DNA of 64,000 nt from Nautilus pompilius. Taxonomy: Eukaryota; Mollusca; Cephalopoda; Nautilida; Nautilidae. Within the stretch, counting starts at the first letter, position 1. Each line of letters begins with the position of its first letter. Below, piece by piece: positions 60,481 through 64,000 of the stretch. Location of the stretch: positions 3,360,501 through 3,424,500 of the forward strand of contig JACATO010000132.1 in the NCBI GenBank assembly GCA_018389105.1. Reading direction: 5' to 3'. The position numbers and the translations under genes were made by a program. The notes beneath the pieces were generated by a model. The model did no database searches and was not told where the DNA came from. It worked only from the letters and a program-made list of their open reading frames with translations.

Positions 60481-63400
60481 TTCAGCTAAGGGCTAAATTT
60501 CTACTCATTGCTGCAGTTGACTTCCATAAAACAGTACCTCAGCATTTGAGAGCTTGTTATTATCATTATTCAGAGTTTGTGTATGTACTGCAATTAGATG
60601 ACGTTTTTATCCCTCATTATAGTTGATGCCAGATAAAATTCGTAATACTTGTACATTTTTTAAATCAGTATTTTTGCATAAGATTAAGTCAGTGCAAAAT
60701 CGAAACCATATACCAAGGGAATAATTTTGGTTTTATAATGATAAATGAGTTAAATTTTTTTTTTTTTAAATTGTGGAAGTTGCAATTGTATAGTAATTCT
60801 TGAGTGAAATCTCAAGAGACAGAGAAAGGAAAACAGGTTGAGTTGATTATTTATTTAATTAAATATATTATCTCATAAATCTGACTAAAATTTGGCTTTT
60901 GGGATAATTCGTTGCTTCACCTTTTGAGTTCTGTTATTGTTTTTTTATTTGTCCATTCTTTTTAAAAAATATTAAATAATTTAAGTGGAAATATTTGTAG
61001 ACATTTAACCTGTGTATATTGTGATACGACCACCATTGTTTACCAACAAAAGCACCACAAGAGTACTAGATGTAATTAACTGTGAAAAAATTCATTTTGT
61101 GGTAGGAAAAACAACAACAGAAAAACAAATAAATTTTTATATAAAACTTGAAAAAAAGATTTCATATTAATTATTCAGAAATTGTCTAGTGTTTATGGCT
61201 TAGACTTCAACAGAACTGATTTCGTTTTGGAGAGACAGCTTGTGGAGCGTCCAGGTACACACATTTGTTGTCATGAATTACTGCCTTACATGATGTTTAC
61301 TGCTTGACTACAGGTGTATATTGCTACCACAAGGGTAGCTGAGGTCAAGGCATCTGCCAATCAGCTCTGGAACCTCTCCAACAACAATAACAGTAGCTTT
61401 TAGTGGTCTTCAAACAATATTACCAGTTGGTTATTGTTTCTGCTTTGTCCTTTCCTTCCCCTACCAAAAAAAAAAAAAGCTTTTATTTTAAAAAAAGGGG
61501 GAAATGATTACTGATAAATTTACATGTGAGTGTTTTAAAATGTCTGGTGGGATTTGAAATGGAAATAGCCTCAAATGAGGTTTAGTCTATCACGTGAAGT
61601 TTGAAAAGTGTACATTTTAAACAAATTATGTTAAAACCTTTTTTTTTTTTTTTTTCATATAACAGTAAAGTAAAACTGTTTTCTCTAGCTTAGTTTCACT
61701 GCAGAAGATTTGGCTCCATCACCAGACTTTCTCTTTTGTGTGCCAAGTCTGTTAGCTTCATCTTTTGATACTGGAGGTTTTTTTTGTTTTTTTTTGTTTT
61801 TTGGACTGTGAAGGAAAAGCAGATAAGTCGAGTTTGCTGCACAGAAAATGAACATAATATTATTAATTCTTTGTTAGTACAGTTATGTGCTAAAATTTTT
61901 AATGAAAAGGTGTAGTTTTATTGGAACGTTGATAGAGATAAAATTGCACAAGATCTCATTTAGTTACATGACTATACCTAGATTTGATATTGTCAGATGC
62001 CCTCTTCAGTATTAAGTGTGTGACTGACCAGGAATTTTAGAAAGACAGCATGTGCTTGTCCAGGCAACTTTATGGATACCTAGCATTAAATATCCACAAC
62101 CTTTGCTGCCAGATCAAGATTTATTTATTGAGCTCTGATATCCATTCTTAGACTTTGATTCGCTGTTTAAAAAAAAAACTAGTGGAACTTTATGTAGGGA
62201 TATGATGAATAAACACCATTTCATTGTGAAAGAGGGAGGGAGAGAGTTTACTAACATCTGGAACTTGGTAACCAGACTAAATGTGAGAATTATATATAAA
62301 TTGCTTTTAAAATTCCCACATTCATGTAGATTAATATTGGTTTGACTGTCAATTGTTATTGAGTTTCTTAAATGTTGCCAGACTGATGTTTTAATTTTCA
62401 AGCAGGTGAGAAAATAATATCTCTCTTAGTTTATTGAGTGATGATGCAAACTGATGAGAAATCCTCCACCCTTTATATCCAAGACAATGATTAATTGGGA
62501 TCTGCTTAACCCGGAAACAGAAAAATATTACAGAATTATTTTCAAAAGTGATCATATTGTTAATTCAGAAGTTTCCTTGTAATTTATAGTCTCAATATAA
62601 AACCAGAAAATGTATCTTGGCAATGAAATGTTAGAAATCTTGCCAAATGAAAAAAATGTATATATATGGAGAAATGATTTATTGGTATTTTTACCAGGTA
62701 ATATTTTTCTTTGACTACTGATATGTACCAAAGATTATCAGCAATATTGTCATCAAGAGAAATATTTAATTTCATGTTAATTGGTAATTTTTCCAGTGTA
62801 ACTGATGGAATAAAAGTAAACACACAGGTATAGTTTTCAGGTTAAGCTTTTGCTTACCCAGACATGGCTTATCTTTTCCTTTTCCTTCTTATGGGTAAAA
62901 TTTGAAGTCGATATAGGTCTCGATAATACACTGCAGACTCTTTTTGCAATATGTTAACATATCATTTGATGTAGTACATGCATTTATGTTACCATTTCCT
63001 TTCCCTCGGTGTACTGAGGGGACTGTCAGCAGTAAAACAATAACAGAAAAGGAATTTTGCATAGTGCTAACTAAATTAAAACACTTCTTGTCTGTGAATA
63101 CCCAGCATACCATGCACAATAAACCAACTACTCTCTTTTACACTTCTTAAATTGTTGACTGGAAAAGAGCACAAGGATCACATGGTTGGTAATGCATCAA
63201 TGGCCACGTTGATTTGCATACTTCTATCATTACTGATCAAAACATCAGATTCTAGAGTCATAAACATAGTATAATAAACATAATTGTTTAGCCTTACAAG
63301 AATCAGGATATACATAATATATACAGTGTAAATTAAAGGTTGAAACTTTTATTAGGCAGTAAGGAAAATATTGAATAATTTGTTATTTGTTTAAAGAAAG

Positions 63401-63595
63401 TTAATGTTGTAAATAGCCATGATTTAAGCCAAATTTGTAATCACTTAATGTTAGGGTTATCAAGTGTCCACATTGAATTTGAAGTTACCAGAAAGTTCTT
63501 GCTCAAATGGGAAAGAGATTCTTACTTTTTATGCTTTTTGATTGCCACTGAACTCCTTTAGTTTAATAACTTGTTTAGTCTGCAAGATTTGCAAT
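60481..63595. other. AT-rich noncoding DNA
   Basis: No gene or repeat family recognised; poly-A/T tracts. Minus-strand frames at 62,114-62,401 and 62,584-62,823 have no domain. Confidence 0.5.
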
Positions 63596-63690
63596 GGTTT
63601 CTAGCAAACAATCATGGCACTAAACTCCTTTACCAGTGTTGTCTCCCTTGTAGACATTAGTGTATGGAGAAAGAAAAAAAGGAAATCTTT
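63596..63690 (+). mobile_element. SINE 3' fragment, tail type 1
   Basis: TTTCTAGCAAACAATCATGG and CTTTACCAGTGTTGTCTCCC, then TTGTAGACATTAGTGTATGG, align with the 3' end of the SINE at 5.7 kb. Head and body are absent. Confidence 0.7.
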
Positions 63691-64000
63691 TCAGTTTATA
63701 ATATTTTGTAACTACTAAATTGGTACCAAAAAAGTAATTCACTAAATTTTCTGAATAAAAAGGGATTTCAATATGAAAGTGTTAGATTTTTTTATCTTAT
63801 CTACATCAGTGATTAAAAAGTGTCCACTGAAAGAGAGGTTGTCAAATGTCTTTTATTTTAATTGAAATTAACTTTCAAGTGCAGTTTTTAATCAAAACAA
63901 GCAATCGTGTCAGCATTACCATAGGTGCAAACTCTAGGAGAATAGATTGCTTCAGGCAGCCTGATTTTACTATAAGAACCATTGTAAATAGGAGAAACCA

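Noticed and set aside
1..64000. CRISPR array, rRNA, operon or phage-like system
   Set aside because: No spaced direct repeats, no rRNA motifs and no clustered open frames; the sequence is eukaryotic in character.

Overview
The window looks like nuclear DNA from a metazoan. It is strongly AT-rich by eye (not computed), full of poly-A/T tracts and microsatellites, and has no bacterial-type gene packing. I found no multi-exon host gene, rRNA, functional tRNA or CRISPR array. Nearly all other open frames are short chance frames in AT-rich sequence. It reads as a long intergenic region or a giant intron that has collected transposons. I cannot assign the host lineage: the transposon families present (Tc1, mariner DD34D, hAT, Tigger/pogo) occur in both vertebrates and invertebrates.

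Layout. (1) About 3.0-4.7 kb: a decayed Tc1-like transposase (+) split by an 835-bp hAT element with its own 190-codon frame, a clear nested insertion. (2) 5.5-8.1 kb: a tRNA-type SINE, a complete but dead mariner (+), and directly beside it a decayed Tc1 transposase (-). (3) 8.4-13.5 kb: a short palindromic repeat, two TTAA-flanked MITEs and a second hAT element (1,104 bp, perfect 8-bp target duplication) carrying only the C-terminal part of its transposase on the minus strand. (4) 15-24 kb: mostly unique AT-rich DNA with a SINE fragment, a weak transposase tail, another TTAA MITE and a second palindromic-repeat copy. (5) 24.0-25.3 kb: a second mariner of the same family as the first, inverted. 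(6) 26.2-27.7 kb: a Tc1 element with roughly 200-bp inverted repeats and a broken transposase. (7) 30-42 kb: a possible Tc1 relic, a 577-bp Tigger-type MITE, a TTAA MITE and several SINE copies in otherwise unique DNA. (8) 46-48.6 kb: a TTAA MITE and a near-full-length Tigger/pogo transposase relic (-). (9) 53-54.7 kb: two decayed Tc1-type relics of opposite orientation. (10) 56.9-64 kb: a minus-strand SINE, a Tigger-type repeat, a TTAA MITE, a faint transposase relic and two SINE pieces.

No system of co-operating genes is present. The content is a transposon graveyard: autonomous-type but inactivated elements (mariner, Tc1, Tigger), and short non-autonomous passengers (MITEs, SINEs, a ~70-bp palindrome family) that depended on enzymes encoded elsewhere. 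The best candidates for something undescribed are the short repeat families (the ~70-bp palindromes, the TTAA MITEs, and a SINE family with alternative tails), the intact 190-codon hAT C-terminal frame, and several complex unique blocks that could be conserved regulatory DNA. All of these need alignment-based tests that I could not run.
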